Positions 49,977-61,831 of a stretch of 64,000 nucleotides of DNA are shown one piece after another. Each line of letters begins with the position of its first letter. The stretch's first letter is position 1. The notes beneath the pieces are model-generated. The model saw only the letters and a list, made by a program, of their open reading frames with translations. It was not told the origin of the DNA and made no database searches. The DNA lies in NCBI GenBank assembly GCA_030549335.1, contig CM060187.1:3224001-3288000 (forward strand), in the 5' to 3' direction. The DNA is from Pontederia crassipes (Eukaryota > Streptophyta > Magnoliopsida > Commelinales > Pontederiaceae). A program made the translations under genes and the position numbers.

Positions 49977-51429
49977 TAGTTAATAACACTTTAATGACTT
50001 CCTATGCTGGTTGGAAGCTGTACTGACAGGGAACAAGTGCTGAGATTGCACCAAAGCTTCTTAGCAAACAGTGATTTTTCTATTGGTGAGATGCTTCGTT
50101 ATCTGAGAGGCCTGTGCTTATCCAATACTTCAGTGGTTGTACAGAGAGCAATAGTTAGGACAAGCGGAGATCTGGAGACTATTTGTATACTTTCCAAGTT
50201 GACTGCTTGGGATGTAGGATGTCAAGATCTCATGAATCAAACAACTGAAGGTATGCAAAACCTGGATTTTATACATATCTGTCCAACTTGTGATGCTATC
50301 TGTGAAAAGAGAAATTAGGAATCAGGCAAAAGTGTCGGCAACAACAAACAGTGAACATTTTTCTCCATATTGACATTAATACTTTCCATGTATAGATTAT
50401 ATACTTGCAAAAGACTTCAATTGCTGGAAGGATATAATAACGAGCACGTTGGTCATTCTCCTTATATTCAGGCCATTGATTCATTGTTTGCTTCTCTGAT
50501 CATGTATCTGGCCCATGTTCACCATCCATATCAATACTTATCATCCAGTGCAAGACCTTGATTCAATATTTGACCATGCTGTAGTTATTTAATAAGGAAA
50601 GAAGAGAGGCACTAAGTACTCTGTTTTGATTTTTTTTGGACTCATTTCTACATTTCATTTTTCTATACATAGTATGATTAGTAGTTTTGTATAAAACATG
50701 ATGCACTAAAATTGTTTAGTAATTCTTTTCCACCTTCAAATGAATAAACCTTCTCATAAATGGTTGTGGACCTGACCCAAAATTAGCTCTATTTAGTATG
50801 CTGGAATCATGGTAAACTAGGGACGCCAAAAACAACTAAAGTAGACAATGACCCAAAATTAGCTCTATTCCATGGTTCTGTTCGTACATTTCATTTTCAA
50901 CATCAATTCCATTCAACTTTCCATTGGCTTCACAATTTTTAGGTTACTATTATCACAGAAACACTTTTGTTCACAAACTTGAAATTGACAATCATAATTT
51001 CTTTAAAAATGCTCAAATGCCTTATTTATAAGTTATTATTTTTCATTTTGTTGTTAATTCAATAGTCATTGGACATTTATTAAAAGTTCTTATGTATTTT
51101 GTGAACTTTACAGATTTTGAAGATATGGAAAGAAAGAGATGCAATTCAAAGTTCAAACAAGTTATTTTGCTTTTAGAATAGTGTAAGCATTTTTTGGAGG
51201 GAATGAAGAAGATTGATGGGTTAAAAAATTTGAGTGCTAAATGTTATTGATCTTGACTACTATGAACATTTGTTGGCATGGATAATTATTCTTTTTTGAA
51301 GTTATATGAATAATCCATTCTGGCAAATTAATTTAACTTATGTATTATAATTTATGAGTTTGTTTTTAGTTGAATGATTGTTGAGAAAGTGCGTTGTAGA
51401 TCATGTTTTGATAAAGTTTATGGTCATTA

Positions 51430-52037
51430 TATAACTTTAAAGACCGTTATTGATGACTTTTTTTGTCATCGATGACATTTAACGACGGGATTAGTAGCCG
51501 TTGAAAATTTTTAATGACAAAAATATTTTTCGTCATTAATGTATTTGACGACAAACTAAATGGTCCTTATATGGATTTAATGGCCGGATTTTTTCTAGTC
51601 ATGAATGATTTTTAACGACGGGATTACTAGCCGCTGAAGACTATTAGCGATAAAGATATTTTTTGCCATTAATGTATTCGACAATCAACTAAATGGTCAT
51701 TATATCGATTTAACGGTCGGATTTTTTTGGTCATTGATGACTTTTAACGACGGGATTAGTAGCCGCTGAAGATTATCAACAATAAAGATATTTCTCGCCA
51801 TTAATGTATTCAACGACCAACTTTTGGTCATTATATGGATTTAACGACCGGATTTTTTCCGGTCATTGATGACTTTTAACGGCCGACACTTTTACGTCGT
51901 CGTTATTGACTTTTAACAGTGGCATCTATAACGATCGATGACGACGAAAAATATTGGTCGCTAATGACCAATAACGACCAGATATTGATTATTAACGATC
52001 ATATTTCCCTTCGCTAATGATGTATTTTCTTGTAGTG
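51430..52037. repeat. Subterminal repeats of the CACTA element
   Basis: Roughly 115-130-bp units repeat about four times. Each contains TTAACGACGGGATTAGTAGC, GCCATTAATGTATTCGAC and AAATGGTC(A/C)TTATAT. Shorter inverted relatives lie just inside the left end. Such arrays are transposase-binding regions in CACTA elements. Confidence 0.8.
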
Positions 52038-52270
52038 AATGCAGCTTTCGCGGCGAAGGCTTCATAGAAGCAAACAATTGTGCGGGCGCCGGTTTCATCG
52101 GCGGGATGAACTGCGATGACTTTCCCGAACTCTCCGAAGGCGGATGCGACGTCCTATGGTGACATGCCGACAACAGGACCCCAATTGGCAACGAATAGGT
52201 TGGCGCTCGTCGATTCGTCGGCGGTTGTCCCCCGAGGTCGAGTGAAGCTTGTTATGGTGGCGGGATGCAT

Positions 52271-52478
52271 GAGACGCGATGAGGCGATGCTATTCCGCTT
52301 CCGCTTCAAACTGTCTGTCGATCAAAAGCTGCGAACACGTCAATTTCTCTTAGGACATGTATCAAACAGTTGCAAGGCAGCACCGGGTACTCCATTCCCT
52401 AGCAGCCGGAAACAGGGATCGAACCGCAGTTTTGGAATTGGATTTGTCAAAGAAAAAATAATTACTTCACAAGAAGAT
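52271..52478 (-). promoter_or_regulatory. Remaining upstream region of the ALKBH8-like pseudogene
   Basis: About 200 bp separate the likely start codon from a solo LTR. The promoter and any non-coding first exon must have lain here or beyond the LTR. No TATA box is obvious. Confidence 0.4.
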
Positions 52479-55303
52479 TGTCACACCCCAGGGAAACACT
52501 TGTCCCGGAGTCGTCGCAGGATAAAAAACTATCTTTCTTTTGGGTGTCACCTATCAGTTAGTACACGATATAACGCAACGGAAGACTAATAACTTTGAAC
52601 GATAAAATCACAAGATTACAAGACTTAACTTTTAATTAACCGAGGACATGTGCAAGCATCATTCATCATGAGCATCATTCGTGGTCATTTAATTAATTAG
52701 CATATTCAATCATGTTCGCCTGCAGGATACGTGCAAGGAAAATCCATCCTATGAGCTTACACCCAATATGTAAGTCACGACAATTCGGATGACACATGTC
52801 ATCCATAAAATGCACTTATTAACAATAAACATGTGGATGCAATAACCATTTTCTATATATGTGCCATAATAATCATAAAGACATACAATCAATCAATTTC
52901 AATAACAATTCAATATGTTTCCACATGAGTCATTACTTTAGCATGACATAAATTCATAAAATGGGCAGCAATAACTATGATTCAATAACAATACAATCCA
53001 ATTCAATATCTAGGTATTTCTTTAACCTAGATTCATTTCAATTATTCAATCTAGTCTCACCAATATTAAGCATGAACCATTCAATCAATATGGCATCTCT
53101 GTGCCCAATATGACCCAAGATCCAATAGAGCTCATACTTAATTAAGATTATTATCTTATTTGTTATCACTTGATGAGTGGAAGCTTGCACCAATACTTCC
53201 ATAATACAGTCCCAAATAGGCACTCTTATTCATCATCAAGAGACAACTACAATTTTCAATTCAATCAATATGTGAGCTTTTAACAATAGGTCGGAGGACT
53301 GAATCTCGCCTTAGTCAAACAATGGTGTGGCTAGCTAGGCCACGGGGAATCTATTCGTTCCCCAAACAATAGGTGCCCTGAAAGGCCAATCGATAATGTG
53401 GAGGCATCTACCTCCCAATAGGACAAGCTCATCAGTTACGTTCCTCCGAAACGGGGTTCATTCAATCAATCAATACATCAATACATTAACAATTTCTATT
53501 TACGGCTTAGCATGCATTTCAGAAGCATCTAAGTTATCAATCAGATCAATTAAAAATGATAAACAATCTATCAATACACTAGCGCGGTTGACCGGCCATA
53601 TCCAGCGATCGACCTGTCTTGTGTCAAACTTCGACCAACACGGACGTGGCATTGACACCGGTCGATTGATTTTATACAAAATCAACCGACACAATCATGA
53701 CATGTGAACCGGTCGACTGATCATCATCAACGATCGACCGATCCATACAGGCAATGTGACCCTATGTGTTTTCACTATGTTTTCGATTTTCAAAGCATCA
53801 TACAATGTACCACTCATTACAGAATCATGATAGACTCTCAATTAGGATCAAAACATGGTTCAATAACCAATTCTTAGCATGCAAAGATTATAGGCTTCAA
53901 TAGAACACAATCTCAATTTTAAAACAATAACAAAGCATGCATTTATGCATCATGAATATTTAAAGATAACACAATAATGATCCCCTCTTTGAGAACTCAA
54001 TCATAATATATAACAATATCTATCAATCATATGATTAACACTATCCAAAGCATAATTTCATAACTTTAGACAGATTCTACATACTGGTGGTTTTCAAATT
54101 ATATCTTCACTTACAGAAGTGATATTCTATTCATTCCAATTTTATTTGAAATTAGACACTAGTGGGTCTTAGAGATAAATTTCTCAGAATTTATTTCCAT
54201 AAGATATGTTCTTAGAAATTCCTACGTTAGCATCAATCTTGTTTCATTTTAACAGTTTGACAGTCGTGTGAAGAAAGAACCACATCTTTCTTCGCACAGA
54301 TCCAAAATGTGTAAATCCAGGTTCATTTAAAATATATCTTAAGCATCTATGGCACATAAGATTTCATGGAATTACATTATCTTTACAATTTTGTGTGCAA
54401 TTAACAAGCCAGTTCAAATGTTTTTCGGAACAGTTTGACAGCAGTTCAATCTTTGAACCATAACTCAAATAGTACATCTCAGATTAAGATGATTCCAGCT
54501 CCTCTCAAAAGTGGACTTCCATAGATACATTTCCATATATCATTCATGATTTTTAGACTAACATAACCTATTTATATGCTTATACAAGTGGACGCATCAT
54601 TCTGAAATCTCGGATCAGCATGACAGGGAACTACTTATTGGCTCATAACTTTGCCTACACAAGTTAGATTAATATGATTCTTGTTCCTACAGAAACTAGA
54701 CTTCATCATCTTTCTATACATATATTATATGTTATTTTTAGACATGTATAACCTATTCAAAAATATATCCAAACAGAGGTTACAGAATCTGGACAGATTC
54801 TTATTTTCATTTCTATCATTTGAAACTTATGATTATCACCATAAGTTCATGACTCTTTACATGTAAAACCATAACATAATCATCAATCCATCATCTGATC
54901 AAATAAGGATCAAGATGAGAGGGATTGGTATCCCCTTACATACCTTTTGCCCTAGCTTCATTCCTTTCATTGCATCCTCTTCTCTTGCCTTCATCATTCT
55001 TCTCCATTGTTATTTCTTCTCCTCCTTTCCACCATGATCTTCTTCTCTTTTCCTCTGCTGTACCATGGAGATTAGGAGCTCTCTTGCAGGGGGTGTGGGT
55101 GTTTTGGACGGATTCAACAAGGAGGCCACCAGAAAATAGTGGAAAGAGAGTGTGTGTGGGGTTTTATAGTGTCTCAAATTGGGTTTAAGTTAGTGGGGAA
55201 CTTGATAGGCTATTGGGTGAGGGGTTTATTAGTGGATTGTGATGTCATCATCCACTATGGTTAAACATAATGATATATATATATATATATTGCAGGTGTT
55301 ACA
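52479..55303 (-). mobile_element. Solo LTR of a second family, 2825 bp
   Basis: It starts TGTCACACCCCAGGG and ends GGTGTTACA, with flanks AAGAT (52474-52478) and GAGAT (55304-55308), a 5-bp duplication with one change. On the minus strand a TATA-like CACTATAAAACCCC lies near 55160, so it is oriented on the minus strand. The middle (53583-53750) carries GGTCGACC-type palindromic units. There is no coding content and no partner LTR. Confidence 0.82.
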
Positions 55304-55327
55304 GAGATGATTAATTTTCGGCAAATA

Positions 55328-55639
55328 AAGATGATCCACCATTGTTGCCACTTGATCCAGGAATGCAGCGGGAAGCTGGTCGGCGTTGATAGGAGGGTGT
55401 CACATTGCTGCAAGGACCCAAGACGAGCAGCCAGAGGCCCGGCGATATCTGGCTCAGGTGGAATGACAACGATGTGCCCACGCTGGTGATGACTGCAGAG
55501 CGGAACACCACCAGGTAATCTCGCCTATGACATGGCCGTTGAGGAGTTCGATGCCACGTTGGACTTCTGGTAACCATGGGACGATGATGGCAGAGGAGTT
55601 GTTCGGCGAGGTGGTAGGCGACCTTTTTGGCACGATATG
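55328..55639. repeat. Duplicated segment, copy B, first part
   Basis: It matches 20938-21180 (GTTGCCACTTGATCC, AAGCTGGTCGGCGTTGATAG, CCGTTGAGGAGTTC) and carries the same unrecognised gene-like piece. It stops at ATATG, where the fused LTR element is inserted. Confidence 0.85.
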
Positions 55640-57083
55640 TGTAACGCCTCAAAATCGGCCATGGTAAACAGTAATCCTAGGATGTTACATTTAGGTGGAA
55701 ACATGATTGAGGAAGAGAAAACATGAGAAAATTAAAGGATACCAACGTTTAATGAAATCAATCGGGAGGAAGGAAAAATTATTATAGACTCCAACAAGTT
55801 CGAGCAAACAACCACATGTTCCATTCGAAAAGAGAGAATCACAATATCTTGCTAATACAAAGACCAATTGTTCAATAATGAAATAAAAGAGCGGAACACT
55901 ATTGAGTTTGACTAGTCATGTGCAGCTGCCCTTAGCTCTGCACCCTCCATCATATCCCTATATAGGATTCTCACCTGCAAAATCTCAATGTAGAGATATA
56001 GAATGCCCATGAGCGAAACACCCAGTACCATAGAAATATAAATGATAAAATGATAATTCATATGGGGATTAAAACAATAATGACTAATCAATAAAATAAC
56101 ATGCTTCAATTAGTGGGCTCAATGCTTTGATTAAAGTAGGCAATAAATAATACTTATCCATATCCATGCTTTGTTCTTCACTATAACAATATCATGTTCT
56201 GTACTTTACTATGCCATACAATACTATACTTTACTTTGCTTTGTGTGGTACTATATCTTTTACTTTACTATATGGTCCTTGAAGTTCATTGTCCTATGAG
56301 AGCTCGACTTGATTAAGTTGGGAAGCCAGAGGCGCCTCTATACATTTGTGAAGTCAGGAGTGCCTATTATAAGGAAGGTGTAATGCCAATGCATACCTTA
56401 TTCAAAATACAGATGGGAGAGAACCTATATCCTAGGAATAGTTATTCAAAACTCATAGGTTCGCTGTCTCCTCAGCTAAGCTACCTGTTCCTCAGGCGCT
56501 ATAATATATAATCCATATGATGCCCTCATTGGGGATGGGAAGATGCCAACACATCGCCCATTTTCTGTACTCCATGAATAGTGGTCATTAAGACCTGTAG
56601 GCTCATTGTCTCCTCAGTTTAATTGCATGCCCCTCTTTTGTACTATACCATGATCTTTGTTCTGTACTTTGGACGGCACATAACTATCTCATAGTTTTAT
56701 CTTTTCTTTACTCATCTTATTATCATCTGTGGAGTTTAGAAATCGTATATGAGATAAAAGTTGAAGTCAAATCCCTTATCTCTAAGGCAATGACATTATG
56801 TCATGTTGCTTTGTATTAAGTCCTAATAGTCCTTCATGGTGAAAAGAGTTCATCAGGGTTTTCACCGCATTGGGCATGACCTCAGGTGGTCCTATCGAGG
56901 CTTGGGCCAATTATGAAAGTTTGGGCCACACAAGGGCATTTTCTTCTTTTGCAATATGACCCGGACCGAATAAGGAAATTCGAATCGGGCCTTCTGTCTA
57001 GGATCCATGCGCTTGACCCGGGCAGAATCGGAGTTTGACTTAGGTCGGATCTACGTTCGCACATGGGAATCGGCCCAATTCTG

Positions 57084-57385
57084 ATGTCACGGTCGTGCCT
57101 TCTTCTGGCATGGCTGTGCCATCAGAGCACAGTCGTTTCTTCTTTGACACGTTCGTGCTTTCATCACGATCGTGCCACATTCTGGTACACCCATGCCCCG
57201 GCGACCGGAATGCCTATGGTTCAGAACCGTCGACAATTTGCCCGCATTGGACGATCGTTCTTTATGGGAGGCACGGTCGTACCTCTTATCAGGCATGCCC
57301 TTGTCGTAACTCAGCCAATGTCCTTGCACTTGGTCATGCCAGTGCCACTTAACCGGCACGGCCGTGCCGTCGCGATGGGAAACAG
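57084..57385. repeat. Palindromic GGCACGGCCGTGCC-type array, truncated LTR
   Basis: About ten imperfect units built on GGCACGGCCGTGCC and CACGGTCGTGCC, spaced about 25-40 bp. It occupies the position at which LTR copies 1 and 2 have GGTCGACC units. The unit has the same palindromic design but a different sequence. Confidence 0.82.
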
Positions 57386-58487
57386 AGCGCAAACCTGCGC
57401 CCTATTTCCTCTTCAATTTCGGTCGACTTCCGGCCGTCTAAACTGTAACGCCCCCAAAATCGGTCCTCCTACCACGTAGGTAGTCAGGTTGACCCTGAGG
57501 ATGCCACACTGTCTGTTATATCTTTGATCTTGACCTGTCAACAAACGTAATACGTGGCAATGAAACTAGTGATAGAATAGGTGGAAACATGATTGCGGAA
57601 GAGAAAACATGAGAAAATCAAAGGACACCAACATTTAATGAAATCAATCAGGACGAAGGAAAAATTATTACAGACTCCAACAAGTTCAAGCAAACGACCA
57701 CATGTTCCATTCGAAAAGAGAGAATCACAATATCTTGCTAATACAAAGACCAATTGTTCAATTAATGAAATAAAAGAGCAGAACACTATTGAGTTTGACT
57801 AGTCATGTGCAGCTGCCCTTAGCTCTGCGCCCTCCGTCACCTCCCTAGACAGGATTCTTACCTGCAAAATCTTAATGCAGAGGCATAGAATACCCGTGAG
57901 CGAAACGCCCAGTATCATAGAAACATAAGCGATAAAATGATAATTCAGATGGGGATTGAAACAATAATGACTAATCAATAAAATAACATGCTTCAATCAG
58001 TGGTCTCAATGCTTTGATTACAATAGGCAATAAACAATACTTATCCATATCCATGCTTTGTTCTTCACTATAACAATACTCTGTTATGTACTTTACTATG
58101 CCATACAATACTATACTTTATTTTACTTTGTGTGGTATTACATCTTTTACTTTACTATGGGGTCCTTGAAGTTCGTTGTCCTATGCGAGCTCGACTTGAT
58201 TAAATTGGAAAGTCAGAGGCGCCTCTATACATCTATGAAGCCAGGAGTGCCCATTATAGGGAAGGTATAATGTCAATGCATACCCTTTTCGAAATACAGG
58301 TGGGAGAGAACATGTATCACAGGAACAGTGGTCATTTAAGACTCGTAGGTTTGATGTCTCCTCAGCTAAGCTACATGTCCCTCATGCGTTATAACGTATA
58401 ATCCATATGATGCCCTCTTTGGGGAAGGGAAGATGTCAACGCATAGCCCTTTTTTGGAATACAGGTGGGAAGGGGCCTATACTCCAA

Positions 58488-59454
58488 GGCTGTGTTTGGA
58501 TCGAGAATTTTAAGTTCCCATAAGTTCTCGAGAACTAATCGATTTGATAAAAAAGTTTGGGTTGGTGTTTGGATGAAAAAGTGTAACGATGGGAATTTAA
58601 AAAGTTGATTTGATAGATAAGTTTTAGTAGGTGTTTGGATAAAAAAGTAAGAACCAATAATATAATTTATTATTTTATGAGATATAAAATTATAGTAAAT
58701 AAAAATATGTTATTAATATTATAATGTACATAAATTATTATTATATTATTATTTTATTTATTTATTTGATTAAATATTTTAAATATATTAATATTATAAT
58801 TTGCGTACATCTTAATATCCAAATATAATATAATTTTTGTAAAAACTACTGGAATAGTTTAATTAATAAAATATTTGCAATTAGCAAATTAGATAGAAGA
58901 AAAAAATTTAAGATAAACTAATTAATAACTAAAACATGAAATATAAAAGATAATTTAACATCATATTTATAAAATAATTATATAATTATAACTTATTTTG
59001 AATACCATAATTAAAAATTATACTAATATCATACTAGTTAATTTTTGTTATGTTATATTATAAGTAAAATAAATAAAAAAATATGATAAATTATACCTAA
59101 ATAAAATTATAAATTTATGATAATGTATAAATAATAAATAATATATATATATATATATAATATAACATATAACATATAAGAATATAATATATACATATAA
59201 TAATATTATTAAAATAATATGTTATAGGTGTAAAAGTAGCTCCATCTACTTTTGGAGCTACTTTTAGACCTATGAAAAAAAATAAAAAAAAGTATGGTTG
59301 TTCTTACTTTTCAAGTTCTTGCTGATACGCGGAAAGTTTTGGCCAAAAGTTCCACCGTACCTCACGTGACGGGAACTTTACAAGTTCCTATCATATGAGG
59401 TGTTTGATAGAACAAAGGGTTGTTCTACTCTTTGTTCTATTGTCAAACGCAGCC
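58488..59454. mobile_element. MITE-like element, 967 bp, in one of the fused LTRs
   Basis: The ends are GGCTGTGTTTGGA and the inverse of GGCTGCGTTTGAC, flanked by CAA on both sides (58485-58487, 59455-59457). The other fused LTR shows the empty site near 56570 (CTCCATGAATAG). It is AT-rich with no coding region. Relatives lie at 45524-46192 and about 63535-63965. Confidence 0.88.
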
Positions 59455-59967
59455 CAAGAGCAGTGATCGTTAAGATATGTAGGCTCACTGTCTCCTCAGT
59501 TTAGCTATCTTCCCCTCTTCTATACTATACCATGATCTTTACTCTGTACTTTGGGCGGCACATAGCTATTCCATACTTTCATCTTTTCTTTACTCATCTT
59601 ATTATCATCTGTGGAGTTTAGAAATTGTATATCAGAGAAAGGTTGAAGTCGGATCCCTTATCTTAAAGCAATGACATTATGTCCTTTTGCTTTGTATTAA
59701 GTCCTAATCGTCCTTCAAGGTGAAAAGGGTTCGTCAGGTTTTTCACCGCATTGGGTATGACCTCAAGTGGGCCTGTCGAGGCTTGGGCCAAATTATGAAA
59801 GTTTGGGTCACACAAAGGCATTTTCGTCTTTTGTAATATGACCCGGACCGGATAAGGAAACCCGAATCGGACCTTCTGTCTAGGATCCATGCATTTGACC
59901 CGGGCCGAGGCGAGGTTTGACTCAGGCCGGATCTATGTTCGCACGTGGGAATCGGCCCAAATTCTGA

Positions 59968-60255
59968 TGTCACGGTCGTGCCTTCTTCTGGCACAGCCGT
60001 GCCATCATAGCACGGTCATTTCTTCTCTGGCACGTCCGTGCTTTCCTCATGGCCGCACCACATTCTGGCACACCCGTGCCTGGCAATCGGATCGCCTAAG
60101 GTTTAGAGCAGTCAACCATTTGCCCGCATCGGATGACCATTCTTTATGGGAGGCACGATCGTACCTCTTATCAGGCACGCCCGTGCCGTGACTCAGCCAA
60201 TGTCCTCGTGCTTGGGCATGCCCGTGCCACTTAACCGGCACGGCCATGCGGCCGA
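59968..60255. repeat. Palindromic GGCACGGCCGTGCC-type array, complete LTR
   Basis: It is the counterpart of the array at 57084-57385 in the sister LTR. Several units differ between the two copies. Confidence 0.82.
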
Positions 60256-61506
60256 AAACATAGTGCAAACCTGCGCCATATTTCCTCTTCAATTCCGGCC
60301 GACTTCTGGCCATCTAAACATGATAGTCACAATATGAAAGGTGAAGTTCGTTGACTCTAGAGCGTGATAGCATCATCATATGCGTCGTATGATTAACAGT
60401 TTATCGCCTAGGAGATTTAGACATCTAAGGTACATTTGATCGTTGTTTCTGGTTCGCCGGTGTCATTCACGATTATCTTCTCGATTCCGGTCATTCTTGG
60501 CCGACGAGAAGGTGCGGTGGTCTTTCGAGTATGTCGAGGGAGGGCCACCGTGCGCAAGGTGTCTGCTGGATCATCCTTGCGTGAGCGTTCGCCGGAGACA
60601 GAGGAGAAGAAGCAGAGGGAGAGGGGTGGTCGATCGAAGGAGGTTCCAAGGGGGCACGGGGATCCTCCTCGTGCCTCTCTTATTGCCTCTCACCCTCCAC
60701 TCTGAAGCGGAAGTCAAGGGGAGAGAATGGGGGGGGAGGTTATCCCCCGATTCTCAGTTTGTTTCTCTTTTTTTTTTCTAATTCGATTTCAAATTCGAAT
60801 TCGCATTTCGAATTCTCTTTGTTGGAGAGTTATGTGCGGGTTGTTACAATATGGGGGCAAGACAACTTTCGATGGCCTTCACCTTTGCACCAGAGACAAC
60901 GCAGAGGACTAGACAAGGCAGAGGACTAGAGCAGCGGCATGCAAGGTGGCCTTCCTATAGGCACATGTAACAATGGGTCACAGGCCACCAGCCAGTGTGG
61001 GAGTCGCCAGTGCATGTGAGGACCAGCCATCCATCGGCGGAGCACTGTCCTCTGTGACGCATGGTGAACACGAGGGTTGCAAATATTATGAGAAAGGGGA
61101 CGACTAGGGTGGCCTTCCTGTAGGCACATGTAACAACGAGCCACTGGCCAGCGGCGTGTGCGAGAGTCGCTAGTGCAAGTGAGGGTCAGCCATCCATCAC
61201 AAAGCATTGTTCTCTGCAATGCATGGTGAACACGAGGGCCACCAAATATTGTGTGAAAGGGGATGACGCCGCTGGTAGGGGATGCCAGAGACAAAGATGA
61301 CACCGCCGGCAGGAGTTGCCGTAGGTGGGGATGGGGGTGGTGGCGCCGCACACTTTGGTAACTATCCTTTCACTTCTCAAAAAAAAAAAAGAAAATTTGT
61401 TCGGCTCTAGGAGCTCTAGGATGCATGGCTGGCTGGGTGTGGTCCTATAATTTCTTAATAGGAGGAACACCAAAACTTTGAATAATAGGAAAGTTAATTC
61501 ATTGAA

Positions 61507-61614
61507 TAACAATAACAACAACAACAACAACAACAACAATAATAATAATAACAACAACAACAACAACAACAACAATAACAACAACAACAACAATAATAAT
61601 AACAACAACAACAA
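61507..61614. repeat. (AAC)n/(AAT)n microsatellite, copy B
   Basis: About 108 bp of mixed AAC and AAT units, half the length of its counterpart at 21935-22138. Long poly-Leu open frames here are artefacts. Confidence 0.97.
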
Positions 61615-61831
61615 CTTTATTTTGGGCAAGAATTAATTTTTAAAACATAATAGATATTTTGAAAATTAAAATTAGTCAACTCTAAATTAAAATAAAAATA
61701 ATAAATTAGTCAACTCTAAATATAACATGGCATCACTAGTATTATATAAATAATAAGCACATATAATAGTGGCTGTGATTTTAAAGAAATACTAATCTTA
61801 AAACATAATAAATAATATTTTCATATTAATT

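Larger units (their letters stand above)
47525..52037. mobile_element. CACTA-type element, 4513 bp, in ALKBH8 exon 1, carrying gene fragments
   Basis: The left end is CGCTACAAGAAAG and the right end the inverse of CACTACAAGAAAAT, the CACTA-family end with one change. Both sides are flanked by AAT (47522-47524 and 52038-52040), a perfect 3-bp target duplication. Subterminal repeats such as TTAACGACGGGATTAGTAGC and TTAATGTATTCGACG fill 51430-52037, with relatives at 47540-47660. There is no transposase. The interior holds the 3' part of a cyclin-L gene (48023-49976), an unrecognised GC-rich piece (47875-48022), and 1.4 kb of non-coding DNA (49977-51430), part of which may be the 3' flank of the captured gene. 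Confidence 0.92.
37682..52270 (-). pseudogene. ALKBH8: ALKBH8-like tRNA hydroxylase (RRM + AlkB), destroyed by three DNA elements
   Basis: Exons read on the minus strand. Exon 1: 52270-52041 plus 47521-47481 (RRM: SANLFVANWGPVVG, FGEFGKVIAV, then AALQALNGTLAPLSEGG across the insertion). Exon 2: 47337-47239 (ASELQIPGIYIVHDVIS). Exon 3: 47137-47051 (SRPWKSLAKRRVQHYGYEF). Exon 4: 46790-46665 (RNVDSNQFLGKLPSFVSHIL). Exon 5: 46324-46193 plus 45523-45402 (VNEYPCGVGLSPRIDTH; RYAWHHYIPHHK). Exon 6: 37783-37682 (IRSSRRVSSTFRKVR). Introns have GT and AG ends. Plant ALKBH8 has RRM and AlkB but no methyltransferase, and hydroxylates wobble mcm5U in tRNA-Gly(UCC). Lesions: a TAG at 52154-52156, a one-base phase mismatch between exons 1 and 2, Arg for the first iron-binding His, and insertions in exons 1 and 5 and intron 5. 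An intact copy may exist elsewhere. Confidence 0.92.
55640..60848 (-). mobile_element. LTR element of the TGTAAC family reduced to two fused LTRs
   Basis: A perfect 5-bp target duplication ATATG (55635-55639, 60849-60853) encloses it. On the minus strand it has a complete LTR (60848 to 57444, TGTAACAACCCG...GGCGTTACA), directly followed by a second LTR (57443 to 55640) that lacks its first 529 bp. There is no internal domain, PBS or coding sequence between them. The two LTRs align throughout (GGTGGAAACATGATTG, AAATGCCCTTGTGTGGCC, CCCATTTTGG-type blocks). A 967-bp MITE sits in the first LTR only. A deletion must have removed the interior plus the start of the 3' LTR. Confidence 0.88.

Noticed and set aside
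50004-50318. Open frame of 104 codons inside the CACTA element as a gene
   Set aside because: It directly follows the captured cyclin-L stop codon and has no recognised domain. It is more likely the captured gene's 3' untranslated or flanking DNA.
52415-52425. tRNA-like B box (minus strand GGTTCGATCCC)
   Set aside because: The flanking bases do not form a T-arm stem or acceptor stem, and no A box or cloverleaf could be drawn.
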